Of a stretch of DNA of 64,000 nt, positions 1-14,171 are shown piece after piece. Source of the DNA: Pholis gunnellus. Taxonomy: Eukaryota > Chordata > Actinopteri > Perciformes > Pholidae. How positions within the stretch are numbered: position 1 is the first letter of the stretch; the number at the start of each line of letters is the position of its first letter. Under the pieces are notes generated by a model. The model saw nothing but the letters and a program-made list of their open reading frames with translations, did no database searches and was not told the DNA's origin. The position numbers and the translations under genes were made by a program. Location: positions 13,962,404 to 14,026,403 of the forward strand of contig OU342808.1 of the NCBI GenBank assembly GCA_910591455.2, written 5' to 3'.

Positions 1-1566
1 TCCTATAATAAAAGTCCGCTTGCCTTTTCCTCTACCGCACCCATCTCTTTGTTTGTCCTAGACCCCTACCTCACCTAATTTCTCGCCAGAAGTTTAGTCC
101 TCGCTGGGTAGTGGGGTGACGCTGTTGTCTCTGTCTCTGTCTCTCTCACTCTCCTCTCCTCCCCTTCTCCCGTTGTCTCTCCAAAGCGGCGGCAGAGCAG
201 TTATGTTTCTCTCTAGACCAGCCTTCACCACTACAGCACGCCAGCGCCTATCAGCGCAGTGACGACAGCCTCATTGCTTGTCACCAGCGCCACACCCATC
301 CATTCATAAAGTAGAGAGCGTGCCAACCTCCAGACCGGACAGTGCGCACGGTGAGGTAAAATATGCATCATATAATAGGGACATATGAAATGGCTATGGC
401 CGCATGCCTCGAATTTGTGCGTCTCATACTTCAAAATATAGAGCACTTAATGACTTTTACCATCTTAAGAAATTCAATAGTTATTTTTCACAAAGATGGA
501 ATTCCTTATTCTTGTGCAGGTATGTGTAATTGGTGAGAAACGTGTCAGCTGTCCCCTATAGGCTCTCTACATAGTCTATAAAGCTATATGCAGTAATGTA
601 ACATAATTAGTAAATTGCAATCTATTTGGAAACCTGTGCATTTCACAGATGACAATTGAAGCTGAAACAATACATTGAGTAGTGATGGAACATTTGATAA
701 TCACTTAAATGTTTTTTTAAACCCCCCCCCCCCCAACAAAAAAAAAACATTGTTTGTCATTAGTGTGTAACACTTCATACACTTTGCTATCAATACAAAT
801 ATTAACATAGGCTAATATAATGTGAAAAGTCACTGGAAGAAGTATGGGATCTTGCTCAAGAGCACTTCAGAAGGGCTGGTGCTCACCACCTCTAGCTTTT
901 AGCGGATCCACCCTGCTTAGTCGGTCACACAGCTGACATTATGTCCACCTACAGAACCTGTCTGTTTGTGAGAGGTTGCTGAACAACATTTCAACACCTT
1001 TGTTTTTATCCTTACCCACTCAATTCATTTTGAAACCGTTTGGGTGGATGTTCAAGACTAGTTAGATGCTATTGTGTTGTACAGAGGGAGGATGCTGTCC
1101 ACAGCCATTGTTCAGTACAGACACTGAAGTATACAGTAGAAACTATTAATCACTCGTCAAACATCTGCCATGTGTGTGTGCTATCAAACGTTTTTGTGGC
1201 CAAACTCCTCTGACACCGATAGGAGATGCCCAGTAAACCAGAGCTGTACTTCTTCAGTTGTCACATACTGACAATAGCCAGACAGCTGGTGTCTAGCTGA
1301 GAGACCCTTGGGTGATCAAGGTATTGCTGAACTAAGTTATGAAGATATAAACAAATTACAAAGTATTAAACTTCCACTATAGAAACAAGCAGGAACAGCA
1401 AGGCGAAATGTACGAAATGATAAAATAAGAAAAAAACGAGATTCAGTCCTCAGTGTCAACTTGTTTATTTAAGCTATCAGAAAAGTATTTTAGGATCCTT
1501 TATCAGCAAAAAAAAACAAAAAAATGCTGCTCTCTGTGTATGCAAGTCTGTCTGGAACTTGGCAAA

Positions 1567-1600
1567 AGCATACATGTCAGGCTGGCATGACATGTATGCT
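1567..1600. repeat. Perfect 13-bp inverted repeat (hairpin)
   Basis: AGCATACATGTCA at 1567-1579 is the exact reverse complement of TGACATGTATGCT at 1588-1600, with an 8-nt loop. A further copy of the short word GTCAGGCTGG follows at 1601-1610. There is no flanking gene to give it a role. Confidence 0.8.
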
Positions 1601-3800
1601 GTCAGGCTGGGGCTGTGAGAGGCCCCCCAGTCTCTCACAGATTCTCTACGACTCCTGCTCAGCAGGCATCTGAAACAGCCAGTGTCCTGTGAAGGGAACG
1701 AAGTGACCTGCCCAGGCTTGTTCCTATCTCAGCTTGCATGCAAGTCCTAGGCAACCATCCTCAGGCTGTGGCCAGCAAGCACAGAAGCCATCACACAAAC
1801 ACACAGAGGCACACACACACCAGTATAGATAGGTGGTGGAACATCATGCTGTGGCCATGACATGGATACCTTTTTGGGATGAACTACTGTGTGTGTGTGT
1901 TTTCAGTCTGTTCACTGCTCTCATTAGGCTCTTTGTCCCCTCTCTTCTTCATGTGACACAGAGGTGTACTGAACCTTTATCTCAAAGTGTCTTGTACAGC
2001 ACTTTTCTGCTGCCAGTGGCCCCTGCAATAGCGCTATCGATGCAGCCGCATGGGCACAATAGGGGCATAATGGGGACGTCCACACGGTTCACCCCTCTCT
2101 CAGTCTCTCTTCTGATGTGGCAAACCGCTGATCCCAGGGGTGTGAAAGGCCTGCGTCGGCTGAATTTCCACAAACAAACACAGCACACAGCACTCAACAC
2201 AGACTCACACTCATACAAATACACATACGTAGCACGTAAACAAACAATACAAAACTCAAACACACACAAAATGGTGATCTTTGTCCCCGCTCAGATCGAT
2301 TTCACTCAGCAACTCTGTACATCTACTGTGTCACGTTAGGAGACACAATGGCCTTTGGCACCATCCATCGAATGACCACAATGACATCTAACTTTGGGCG
2401 CTGACTGACCACAATAGGCCTGTCTTTGCCTCAAAGCCTCTGCTATTCTTCTGCCTGATCTCACAGACAAAGCAGTGTTGCAGAAGTGCCAATTGAGCTT
2501 GAACAATCGCTCACAAAGGAGGCACTGACTTGGTGTTTCCAGCCATCTTGCCAACTGTACCACAGTCGGAGCAGTGTGGTGTGAAGGTAAATTGGCATCA
2601 TATGCAGGCATGCTCAGAAGCACAACTTGGCTTTGTGGCAGTTATCGATTCGCAAACAATAATTCCATGACATTCTCCAATTGGAATGAGCCACAGTGAT
2701 ACGCTCAGGTTTAGTTACTTGATTCTATTTATACAATGAAATACCACATATATTATCTGTTCCATTATCTTATTTATTTTAAATGAATAAAATCTTATTT
2801 AGAATACTTGTGACTCATTATGTTTGACCATCTTGTCAGTAGAACAGTTCTTTGATGTTTTATTTGCACTTTGACAATTTGTTTTGATATGAAGCTTGAA
2901 CTCCATATTTGTAATTTATATATCTATACAAAATCAAATTTAGTTTGATAAAAAATCGGATTATTTCTGACAAAAGACAAGGACATGTGGAAGACTGAAT
3001 TGTTTGTTAATCTTTTTTAATTACGCGTCCCAAAGCAAAACAGGATAGATGACTAAAATTAAATAGTAATGACTCTTGAGTCAGAGACACACAACCATCT
3101 CTCACCCGATGTTTCTGCTGAGCCAGGAAGTGGTGGTCCACTAGAGTTGAGAATATAATTTAAATACAGGTCCCCAATCTAATCTTCCAGCGACTGGCAG
3201 TTTGAAAAGAAAATCCTATCCCAAGACTCTACAACACCCTCCTTACCTGCCCTAGTCACTCCTAGATTGGTGATGTGCATTTTAGGGTTGTTTTCTGAAG
3301 TGCTGTTTGACCCGTCATGACCCCCCCACATATGTGCATATGTTTAGGGACCTCAAAAAAGCAGGGATTTTTGTAACTCATTGTGTTGACTGAGGGGCCA
3401 AATGTTACTTTGTCAGTGCGGACAGAGATCAGATAAAGGCTGACATAACCCCAACCATGGGTTCATCCCTTAATCTACCCATGCATTCATCCAACTCCAT
3501 CAAGGGGTCCAGTTCTATGCCAGAACCCACACGGTTTTGGGCACCTGGCCTCCTTGGCCCACACTGCCGGCTGTCTGTGTCCCTCCTGGGTGTCACTTAG
3601 GTGCTATGAATAGATGGTGGCGTATGCTCAGTGCTGTCAGCTGGGCACTTGCACGTGTGGCTCATGTCAGCACGGCCACAACGCAATACTCCCAACTGGC
3701 GTCATTGCACCGACAGCACATTCGGGTCGCCATGGAAACAGGGACGAGCACAACTACCTCTGCCCTGACATCCATTGGTTGTGTTTTCCAGACTAACTCT

Positions 3801-3802
<2 letters not shown>

Positions 3803-3871
<69 letters not shown>
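3803..3871. repeat. (TC)n microsatellite
   Basis: About 69 bp of nearly uninterrupted TC, followed by a further 100 bp of pyrimidine-rich sequence. Serine/leucine and arginine/glutamate repeat frames across it are artefacts of the repeat. Confidence 0.95.
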
Positions 3872-3873
<2 letters not shown>

Positions 3874-6800
3874 TCATCCCTGTCTTTCTTTCCCAATCTC
3901 CATCCTGCTCCTTTTTTTCCCTCTATACCTTTCCTATTTCTTCGTGTCTTTTTTCTCTATCTCTTTCTTTCTCTCTTTTTTTCTTTTCATTTTTTGTCTC
4001 TTGTTTACGTGACTTATGACGCTCAGCAGGGAACGGGAGGTTCGAGATTCTACCCAGAGGGCTTCATATTCATGAGCTGTTAAAGTCTTGTAATTGTCAT
4101 TCTCATTGCTCTAATGAAAAATACAGGAACACACCCACTGATCATATTGAATTTATGCAAGGTCTGGGGCTTCCAGTCTCCTTTGGATACTGTGTAAAGT
4201 GTGTTTTTGAGTGTGTGTCTTCTTCACTGGTGCGTCAATGGCCAAAATAGGAGCTTCTTAAGGTCTTCCAAGTACATGAGGTCTGTCACGTCTCACTTCT
4301 CCTCTGACCTTCTCTCATAGCCAAACTTCTCTCTCTCTCTCTCTCTCTTCCTCTCCTTCCATCCACAGAGGCATGCGGTGTGGGAGCAACTGGCTTTAAT
4401 GGAAGCGTGTGTGGGTCACTGCGTTTGTCAGAGAGGTCCAACAGCTTTCTCAGGACAAGTGAGCAGATTGCAGTGTTTGTACTTCTGCTCCATTTACCTC
4501 ACTGTGTCCTGGCCGGCAGGAAGGAGGCCAGATGGGTGGAGGGGGCAGGTAGGCCATTCATTTAATGAAACAAAAACAAAAAGACAGGAGTTACTCAGCA
4601 GCTGCATCCTCGGCCCAGTATTGTGGTTTTGACGTTTTAATTCTCCTGACAGTGTGTGTGACACAGAACCCTGCTGTCAAAGTTTCACTGGTCCATATCA
4701 AAACAATGATAATCTTCACTATATCCCTCTAGCTTTTCATGTTCTTTTTAAGCATCAAAAATCTTGTAACATCATACAGTCACCTCTCTGAATGATTTGG
4801 CATTATAAATAATCTTCTGATCGGCGTTATCATAAAAGTTCATATTCATCTATTGAACTGTTATCTATAATAGGCAGATGAAGCAAAGCACAAACGTTCA
4901 ATACAACAGTCAGAGCCAGAGGCAGCCTCGCTCTCTCATACACCATGTGACAGCACTGTTACATGATACTATGCACACTTTTCAAAGGAGTCCTCTATAT
5001 CTCAGTTATGGGAGGCTTAAGTTCATGAAAGTTCAGAAAGTTCAGAAAGAAAACACATTAACTAGCAATAATTAAGTCACAGCCTGTCAGTTAAAGTTTA
5101 AACCACTCTGACTACCTCTATGTGTCATAGGGTTGTGAGTATGAGGGTGTGGGCACACATTTAGTGTTTGTGTGTTGGTAGTGCATGCGCCCCTCATTGT
5201 GAGTGACAGAGCAGCTGGGGAATGACGTGTTTTGAATAGAGGGTGTCAGTAGGGCACTCTTCTGAGCCTTTAATAACTAAATGCATTATAATCATCTTAC
5301 CTAATGTATGCTCTCTTTATTCTTGAATTCAATAGAAAATATAGAATTCTAATAAAAACTTGAACAAATACTTTGTAACCAAGAAGGTGTTAATAATCAG
5401 AATAATGATAACAATGCGAAATACAAGCAGTTTACAGTTCCAAATTCTGAATATTAAAACAATATTATTGTGTAAGTAGAGACTTATGGGAAAATAACAT
5501 GTGACGAGCCAGGGAACCACTGTGTCCAACAGTAAAAGATCACATCGTGCATAGGGGTGGGAATGTATGCATTGCCAGAAATGAGCTGCTGAGTTAACGT
5601 ACCTCTGGCATGGAAAAGGTTACCCAAACAACAATGAAGGAAAAGCATGCAGTTGAACTGCAGCTTCCCTGACCATGATGACATTTTAAGTAGATCCATT
5701 TTTGTTTCTGCCTTGGACTGATTGAGCTTTTCTTGACTTGCAAGAACAAATGTTGCTTTGATTAATGAACTCCAATCCAACCACTAACACACATATGCAC
5801 ACGCACACGTGGCACACACACACACACACACCAGAGCTGAACTGAAGACCCTCTGTTGAAGCACAGCAGGTGCTTCATAAAACTGCCCTCTCTGTGGTGG
5901 TACTGTTAGGGTAACATTAAAACTTAACCGGTTTCTCAACCTAGACACTGAGACGATTAAAATGACTATTGGTTCCATATCTGTTTTTCATTGGTGCACC
6001 AGTTAACTCTGTATGACGTTTCTGCAGTGTTAGTTTGCCTGGGCTTTCTCCATGGCTGCCAATTACCAATGTTGTGTGCGCACTGAGGTGAATGCCAAGT
6101 TGGTCCACTCATAAAGCCTGTATTTCTCTTTCTCTTTTTATGACACACACATACACACGCATACACACACACACACACACACACACACCCATATGTGCCC
6201 ATGTAGAGAAGCATAGAACACATTTAACCCAATGCTTGATGGAAATGTTTATGCATTTCAAATTCAGGTTGCGCCCCGAAGATGCCCATTCATCTCTTTC
6301 ATATTAACCCTATTAGCAGTCTCACTGACAGAGCACAATGATATGGGTTGCCAGGATATCGCTGTTATTATTGCTGCAGCTCTATTTTGAGACTCAATAA
6401 CTCTCACCCACACACTAGAGGTAATGGGAGGGGTGTTTATTTGCGAGAAATAGAGTGATGGGAATTAAAAGCAACCACATTTTTATCAGTTTCACAAAGC
6501 AAAACTAACCTAAAAATTGACCATATTATATTTTCCTAAGTGGAAAAAACACACAAAGCATGCCAGTCTAGTTTTGTCCTATTAGATATCATGTTTTGAT
6601 GAGAAACTCTCCTGTATTGAAAGAAGGGTATGAAAACAAGTTATCCCAGATATCTTTACAGTGTTATTACTAATCATATTATTACAATACTGTAAATATT
6701 TGGCAAAACTAAACCTAAGCTAAACACATACGCATGCACAAACATAAACACGCAATCATACACAGACACACTGATTCCAATCTGAGAACAGACTGACTTT

Positions 6801-7097
6801 ATGTGGAAGACTGTCTAGAAAATGAATCCATCATCATTTTGAATGGTGCCATCTGCACATTTGGCCACATACACACATAGGCATAAACACACACACACAA
6901 TAACACACACTCCAACGTCAGCACATCGACGTCGTCAGACAATCCAAACAGTACATAGTGCTAGGCAACCGTGCCATCCCAGTGCAGATGGCAGGGTCTG
7001 ATCATGTTTATTTTATTCTAATCTGATGCACTTAAGTCCCATTGCCTACCCATGCCGTCTAAATGACGTTACTGGGGATATAGTCGGGTTTGTGCGT

Positions 7098-7130
<33 letters not shown>

Positions 7131-10100
7131 TCTGTCAAGATGGACCAACAAATTGCTTCTGTAAAATGGTTTAGAACTAAATGGTCAGTGTGCACTTAAC
7201 CCTGTATTTATTTCCCATTTTTTAACAACTTAAATTACATAATCGATAAACCAATCAGTCCTGGAGTCAAGGGTGGCCTCATGTCCTCGATGTTGATTCA
7301 AAGCAATTCTGATGCAACAGTGTTATGCTTCCACATCATTCCACATGGTTCATCAGAAGCCTCATCTTGCCCAAACCTGTGAGAAATCTAAAATAAAAAA
7401 TGAGTTCAATGAGTTCAAATTAATTTCAAGCCTTGACTTGCCTTCTCTGGAGATTTGGGATATGTGAGTCAGCACTGTATGTTAAGATATTCCCCCAAAT
7501 CAGAAGCCCACATAAACAGGAAGGGTGGATTGTCCTGCCATGGCACATGTGGGTTTTCCATGGTACAGCTGGATGATGCACTGAAGCTGTGGCTTCGGCG
7601 GTGGGTGGGTTGGCATGGCCTAACTATAATATAGCAATAAAACAGAGCTAAAGCAGTGCACTGCTATCAACCCATTTCTGTCATCGGTGCACGTTTGCAC
7701 ACTGGATGAGCTATTCAAGTCATCAGGCCACTTCAGTCACATTTCAATCATCATAATCACCATGATGAAATCACAAATATGTACACACCCTTCGCTTGAT
7801 CTTTTTAACCTGCTCCACCTGATATATTGTGCTGCATACCATTGGACTATGTCACTTGCATAGAATTCTTAAAGTACATATGAAAAAGATTATTGATTCT
7901 AACTATCGTTGAGGAGAAGATAGCCCCAATTAAAAACAAAATAAACAAAACTATGATTTAAACGTTTTTATGTTAACAAAATCAAACGACAGCGTTAAAA
8001 CAATATGTGAAAGCGGTTGCTTGAATCTGCAGCTCCCTTTGGCTTAAGTTTCAGCTTAATTTTTTTGTTTCCCTGCCCGCAACTTTAAGGATTTAAATCA
8101 CTAGTCTCACAGCTCCTGGTGTCGTTTTCTGCTGCAGCTGGCAGCTGTTTTCAGCAAAAAAGCTCTAAAAGTTCCCCCTAAGCTACTTGCTCATGAAACA
8201 TGGTGGAGAATTTAGCAGCTAAAGAGACAGATATTTCCATCAGGAGTTGGTAGAGATCAAAAACAGAGAATTTGACTTGCATTTACCAGGTGGCCAAAAA
8301 ACCTAATGATCACTTGCAAATGTTATTTGAGCTGGTTCTGGTTTGCACCTGTATGTCTGTAGGTCTGTCAGTCAGCAGTGACAGTTTTTCAGGTCTGTCA
8401 GTGTGTGGTACTCCCTTGCTTCCCATTTCAGTGTGTTTAATATGGAAGATCTATTTATACAGCATGTCTATAGGAGCTGGTTTCCTGGTTGTCTCGTCAG
8501 AGAGCTGGTCTGCCTGTAGCAGCAGGCTGGAGGGGCTTTAGGCTCTTCATCCCCCGTGGTGAGACTCTATCCCAGTAGGCTTAGCAACACAGGCCTAGGC
8601 AGCTGCCACAAGGCTGGATGGGCATGAGATAAATTGCTCTTCCTCCACCAGAATAATGAATAAACATTTAAACAAGCAGCCTGAAAGATAGTCACGTTGT
8701 GGTGTTCACAAACACACCTACAGATACCTGCCACACCCACCAACACATATTTACGAAACAGGTCCTGATGGATGAACTTGTGTTGTGGCACGGTGTTTGA
8801 CGATCCAGGCTTCGCCGACACCCATGCACCATTGTCCACTGAAAAAACTTGTCTTGTTGGTTAATCAGCTTTAATAAAAATAGAATGTGAGACTTCAAAA
8901 CATGTCTTTGCACCTCTGGGGGCCTTTCATTGAAGGTCTCACGTCACTCCCAAAAGATTTCTACTGGGGGAATAGGATAATGAATGTTGCTCGACCACCA
9001 CTATTACTAGACACACATGCACGTACACACATGCATACTTATACGGTCCAAATAGATTCATATCTGAGCAGAGTTCATACCCAACTTTGTGTGCTCAGCT
9101 GTGTGTAACACCTAAGAGTCGACTATTGACAATTATTGTAGCAGTACACAGCATGAGTGGCCCCGCGGCTGTGTACGGGACTAGAGCGTCGCACAGAACT
9201 ATTGACTTAGTTAACAAGGAATAAATTACTGCTGTTGTTTTTCTGTGAAAAGTGATGTTGTATTCCCTTTCTCTACTCTCGGCCCTTTCTCTAAAAACAT
9301 ATTTTACTTTGCTCTGTACCTCTTCTGCTCTTCCAAGCCTTTGCTTATTTCATGTATCACATTTGACCAACCTTTCCCTCCCTCCTTACTGTTCCAGTTA
9401 GTTATGTAATCTCAGTGTCCCTGTCATTTGGGACCTCATATTGACAGTTTAGTACTCCACTGACCCTCTCCAGCCAGTATAGTTAGTTATCTCCCCCCAG
9501 CTGGGAAGCATGATACAACATGACATACTGAAAATTGGCGATTTCATGAAGACTTTGTGTGCGTGCACAGTAGTGCATATTTATGCTTCACAATTGACGA
9601 GGCCATCGGCATTAACGTGGCTGTCAGGTGGTACCTACCAAATTTGAGTTGCATAACCTGCCTTGTGTGTGGGTTCAAAACAGTCTTGTCAGTTGATGTT
9701 ATGTGACCAGTGTTGACTGCAAACCAGAAAAGACTAGAACTCTGGGATTTAATACACGCTTAGCCCTAAACTGACAAACAGCACACAATTCATGCTGACC
9801 TGATTCTTCTTATCTTGTCGTGATAAGGTGGGTCGGATTACAATACCTGGTTGCCTGATGTGAATAAAAAAAAATACTCACATGACCTGTGATAAACAAG
9901 ACCAGATTTTACAGCTGAGGTGGCAAGATTTGTATTCAGTGAAGGCATATTCAGGTAGTCTCAACAGACCAAGTTCTCTATTGTATGTTGTTCTGCACAG
10001 TAATTCTGAAAAGAAATAGTTTGCACCTGTTTTCAAGACAGGCCATTCTAGTTCTTCAAGGAATTTTCTAGGAAATAAAAATACCTTTTGTTGAAATACC

Positions 10101-10951
10101 TGTTTACTAAGGCGTAACCAGAAAGCAAGGGTGACGAATACATCATAGACACAGTTGGAAAAAACACTCCTGCTATGACGCAAATCCTGCTGACTCTGCT
10201 GCTATTATATCACATGTCACTTTACCTTGCCATCTTTGTCTCCATATGCTCTTGTACGTATATATATATATTTTTTTTTCTTTATCTATTCTATCATTTC
10301 AGTTTTAATAATGATATACCTCTTATCAAATATTGCTTTTACTTTCTCTAAAGGTCTATCTATATATAGTAGTCAATACAATGAACACAGAATGTTTATG
10401 ACCTCCCTCTGCAATTTTGACATGAGTGGTCTGTGTCTTGTGTGCTGCACACAGTATCCAACCAAAATGTGGAGTTTCTCAAATAGTCTGTCTTTAGCCT
10501 TTAACCTGGCAACCCCGAAATCTGTTAGCACTGTCCTGCCACTGCCCTGCTCAAACATAATTGATCCACAGCCCCATCTATTGGTGCATTGGTGAAGTGA
10601 AGAATTATGACCCAGACACAGCTGCTTTGTTGACAAACTTTACTGCTACAGCTGCTTGAAACAGTAATTACATCAGAAGGAAAAATAGAATAATTTATAA
10701 CTTTTTTTAAGCTACATTCTCACACATGTAAACATGTGTACATATACTTTTTTCCTTTTGAAATATGTTGTTATATGCTAATCTCCTTCAAACCTTGTAG
10801 ATACAGAGATAGAGACAGAAAGGCCGTGAAAACAATGCCTCTCCTAAAAAAGATTACATTAAATACCCCTTTCCTTTTGACCCTTCTCTCTGGATCATGA
10901 TATCTTTCCAGAAACACAATATACCAAATTCACATTCATATATACGTAGTC

Positions 10952-13723
10952 CTATGACTGTGTGTAACGGATAATCTCACTCAGGTCATAGCCTGTCACT
11001 GCAAAGGCATTACCATCGCCGTCACAGAACTTGGCGCCACAGATTTGCGTGTCCGTCACACAGTCATTGTGCAAATGGGTAATCTAAAAGGAAATGAGGA
11101 AAACACACAGTCACGGTGAGAGAAAGTGTAAGTTAAACCTGGAGGAACCCACCACAAATTGTGCCTCTATTCTGAACCTATTAAGAAAACAAGTTTAGTA
11201 TTCTGTTAAATCCAGTTACCTCCACACTGTGGCTCTCTGGGGACATTGTCAGGTGCCACACCCTGACCAGAGAGTCCTCAGCAGCAGACAGCAGCTAAAT
11301 CAAATGCAAAATCAAATGGTATGAGAAAAGATGATTTGAGATACACTTGAACATGCTTTAGCGCTAAATAAATAATAATAACGTATTATTGACTGTTTTT
11401 AGCCATAAAATCTCTGAATCCCTTCTTCGTGTCAACTGTGTTTGCCCCTTCAAACAATAAATGCCAACCCACTAGGCTTAAAAAAATGAATGTGGTTTAT
11501 ACAACTCACCAGCCCAGAAAAAGGAGCAATGTCCAGTGAGTATATCCAGCGAGCGTGGGCGTTGACCTCAGCATGCAGGATTCCCGTCACTGCCTCATAG
11601 AGACGAATCTGGCCCGTGCCGTAACCTGCCACCACTGTACTTTTCCACAACTTCACAGATGAGCAGCTAATGCTGAGAGCAGTCAGGTAGATGGAGGATG
11701 ATTGCCATCGGGGAATTAAGGGAAAAGATAATGGACATTAGATTAGAGCTAGGAGGGGAAATAATGACACGAAGTGGACAGTGGAACGTTACATAATGTA
11801 GACTAGATAAGTACAACAACGCATGAAGAGTAAGAGGGGTTTAAGATTGGCGATGACAGCGTTTCAACATAGGTCACTGTAAGTATAAGCAGGCTGCCAT
11901 TGCACCACTTTATTTTAGCTAAATCTAACATTGTACATCAAAACTGACAACACTATAATACAATCAACTTCTTACTCAAAGCCAGGGATATGGTTGAGTA
12001 ACTTAAATTCCTCCCCAGACTTCCACACACACAGGTTGCCTCCATCATCTGCACTGACCAGATCAGCTATGCACACCTGAGGGGAGGGAGACAGCAAGAG
12101 AGTTGATTATATATACATACATAGCTAACCCATATCAAAGTAGGTTGAAATAGACAGACAGCAGACAATGCACACACTGAATGAGCACACAAACGCCATA
12201 CCTCGCCGCCACAGCATTCTGAGGCCATGTCAGTGATGGACTCCTTGTGCCCCTCCATGACATCCGACAAGGTAATATTACTGCCTTTACTGGGAATATC
12301 AAATACTAGAATTGAACCCGTTGAAAGGCCTAGAGAGAGAGAAAGCGACATGGGCTGTCGAGTTTTGCCCCGTATTATGAATATACGTAAATGTATTCCA
12401 CTCACTACTTACCCACACATATATAACTCTCACGCACTGCTGATATTCCTCGAGCAAACACGGCTTGAGCTGGGACACAAAGGAGTTCTGTGAGTGCAAT
12501 AGATTTGGTATGAAACTCTTGAATTATACATTTCTCTCGCACACAAATGCGTGATTGCACAAATATGCATATATATATATGAACATGTGCGTAAATGTAC
12601 AGGCAAAAAAAGCCAGCAGAGTAAATCTGACAAAACAAAAACATTTTATTCACGTGTACATTGTTCATTGTAATAATCAGGTCCTCCCACTGTTTTAGTC
12701 ATGTTTGTGTTATGAGGATGGATCAACAACACTGACATGTTTCTGAGAACAAGAGAGTATACTTGTGTCATAATGTATTGTATCTTATCACACTGTATCA
12801 TATGTTATTGTATTGCGTTATATAATGTATTGAATCTTTTTCATGGAAGAAATTGAGACAGGACACATGTGCGTGTCTACATTTGCAGAAAATCCATTTC
12901 ATATGCAACTTTACCTGTAGTTGTTTCTGGAGTATCGAGGGCATGCCAGTACACCATGATGGAGCCATCAGATTCATACATCTAAAACAATGGATTTATA
13001 TCATATCAAAGTAAAACATGCATTATTTATTTTGTTCAAGTTCACATTTAAAAAACACTCAATGACACAGTCCAGAGATACAGGCTTGATACAACCACAG
13101 CCACTATAAGTATACAAGTTGCAGAAGAAGCAGTGCTTCCTGCAAATGTGGAGACAGCTGATGACTGCAGAGAAGAGCAGATAAACAAAAGCTCACCTGG
13201 ATGCCTTTCTGAGAGGTCACCACCAGCAGATCACGAGAGGGCAGAGTACAAAAAGCAGCCTGTTCCAAGAAAACACAGGATTTCTATATTTTTATGATGC
13301 AAAGAAATGCATATAGAGTAAAAGTCAAAACAACACAATGTTGACATTATTCATTGTATATGTGCCAGCAACCTAAAGAAGAGGGATAACGTTTTTATAC
13401 GCTTTCTTAACTCTTTGTGACCACACTGATATCCCGTCCCACCTACTCTCGCTGTGCAAACTTAAGAACACACTGCACACGTTTCACTGTGGCCTGACCT
13501 GCGTGATGAGGGACGTGCTCGTGGCGACATTGGGCTCCTTGGACTGCAGCTGACGGTGGGAGTAGTTGAGGCCGTCCCACGACGCGCTGACCATGTTGAC
13601 CACGTTGGCATGGACCACCGTGAAGTAGGTGAGGCGCCGAGGGGCGATGCGGAGCACGCCGAGGTTGTTGTACAGCGCCGAGGCGCTGTTTTTGATCTGG
13701 ATGCTCTTCTCTTTGTGATACAT
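10952..13723 (-). CDS. wdr54: WD repeat-containing protein 54 (9 coding exons)
   Basis: Nine coding exons join without frame breaks: 13723-13499, 13259-13197, 12981-12915, 12469-12413, 12329-12202, 12076-11976, 11672-11510, 11294-11220 and 11083-10952. They give 336 residues, close to the 334 of human WDR54, and all introns are GT-AG. The protein matches WDR54 from end to end: MYHKEKSIQIKNSA at the N-terminus, MYESDGSIMVYWHALD, the WD-type strand GSILVFDIPSKG, AGYGTGQIRLYEA with NAHARWIYSLDIA, LLSAAEDSLVRVWHL, and the C-terminal GAKFCDGDGNAFAVTGYDLSEI. The family forms a beta-propeller scaffold of poorly defined molecular role. The start was chosen at 13723 because human WDR54 starts at the same place; an in-frame ATG 14 codons upstream lies in the leader. 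A short upstream ORF precedes it. The gene is divergent from the C2orf81 orthologue. Confidence 0.95.
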
Positions 13724-13727
13724 CGAG

Positions 13728-14112
13728 CTATCTTCTCTTAGCTGCACGGTTAGTTGAAATGACAATAGGGAATCTGGTGTTGGTCTAAGAGAAGGAAAAC
13801 AACAGTCCCCACTCTCAAGAGTCTGGTTAAATAAGATTAGCGATATAGCTAATTAAAACCACGTACCGTAACGATCAGCGCAATGTTAGCAACAAGCTAG
13901 CGCAACCTATGTATGTTAGCGAGAAGCCAACTGCAATAAGGTAGCGTTTGTGTGACAAAGTGCACACGCTCCTGCTTCAGACTACATAACAAGTGTCCCA
14001 GCAGCCATTGTCGCTGTCATAATCGACCATTGTATCGATACAGTTAACGGGAACGAAGCAGTGTTCTAGCTCTTGTTAGCAACGAGATTACCTCCGCGTC
14101 GTCCGCAGCCAT
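13728..14112 (-). promoter_or_regulatory. Spliced upstream ORF in the wdr54 5' leader
   Basis: The leader exon contains ATG at 14112-14110 and a good donor after 14092 (GAG|gtaatc). The next acceptor (ctcttag) places the second exon start at 13784. Spliced together, these encode a 25-residue peptide starting MAADDAE and ending NRAAKRR, with a TAG at 13730-13728, only 4 nt before the wdr54 ATG. It does not enter the wdr54 frame. Such uORFs usually reduce, or make conditional, translation of the main frame; that role is inferred. Confidence 0.6.
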
Positions 14113-14156
14113 AGAGACAACGCCACTTCTACGTAACACGTCATACTTGCGTCCTC

Positions 14157-14171
14157 GGTTGCTGAGCAACC
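14157..14171. promoter_or_regulatory. RFX X-box in the wdr54/C2orf81 divergent promoter
   Basis: GGTTGCTGAGCAACC is a near-perfect palindrome made of two RFX half-sites (GTTGCT and AGCAAC) and fits the X-box consensus bound by RFX factors in promoters of ciliary genes. It lies 45 bp upstream of the wdr54 leader ATG and about 1 kb upstream of the C2orf81 coding start. A plausible first, untranslated C2orf81 exon ends at the donor TTTG|gtaaca near 14210, which would put the X-box in the promoter of both genes. Confidence 0.65.

Larger units (their letters stand above)
1..10951. other. Gene-poor region with microsatellites; no gene recognised
   Basis: I read both strands and found no conserved domain and no run of exons with good splice sites. 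Open frames here are short and rich in low-complexity residues. The region holds simple repeats: a CT-rich tract near 128-180, a C run near 722-734, a long TC tract at 3803-3871, AC/TG tracts near 5812-5832, 6154-6187 and 7098-7132, and a 13-bp perfect hairpin at 1567-1600. In human the neighbour of WDR54 on this side is RTKN, but nothing resembling rhotekin was seen. Very short or non-coding exons cannot be excluded. Confidence 0.6.

Noticed and set aside
3537..4083. Overlapping frames with long Ser-Leu or Arg-Glu runs
   Set aside because: They are produced by the TC microsatellite at 3803-3871; no conserved sequence outside the repeat.
11663..11672. A nearer acceptor (attag) for wdr54 exon 7
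   Set aside because: Both give open frames, but the acceptor before 11672 restores the human spacing around CSSVKLW.
13724..13765. In-frame upstream ATG extending wdr54 by 14 codons
   Set aside because: The human protein starts at the downstream ATG and the added residues (MSFQLTVQLREDSS) have no counterpart.
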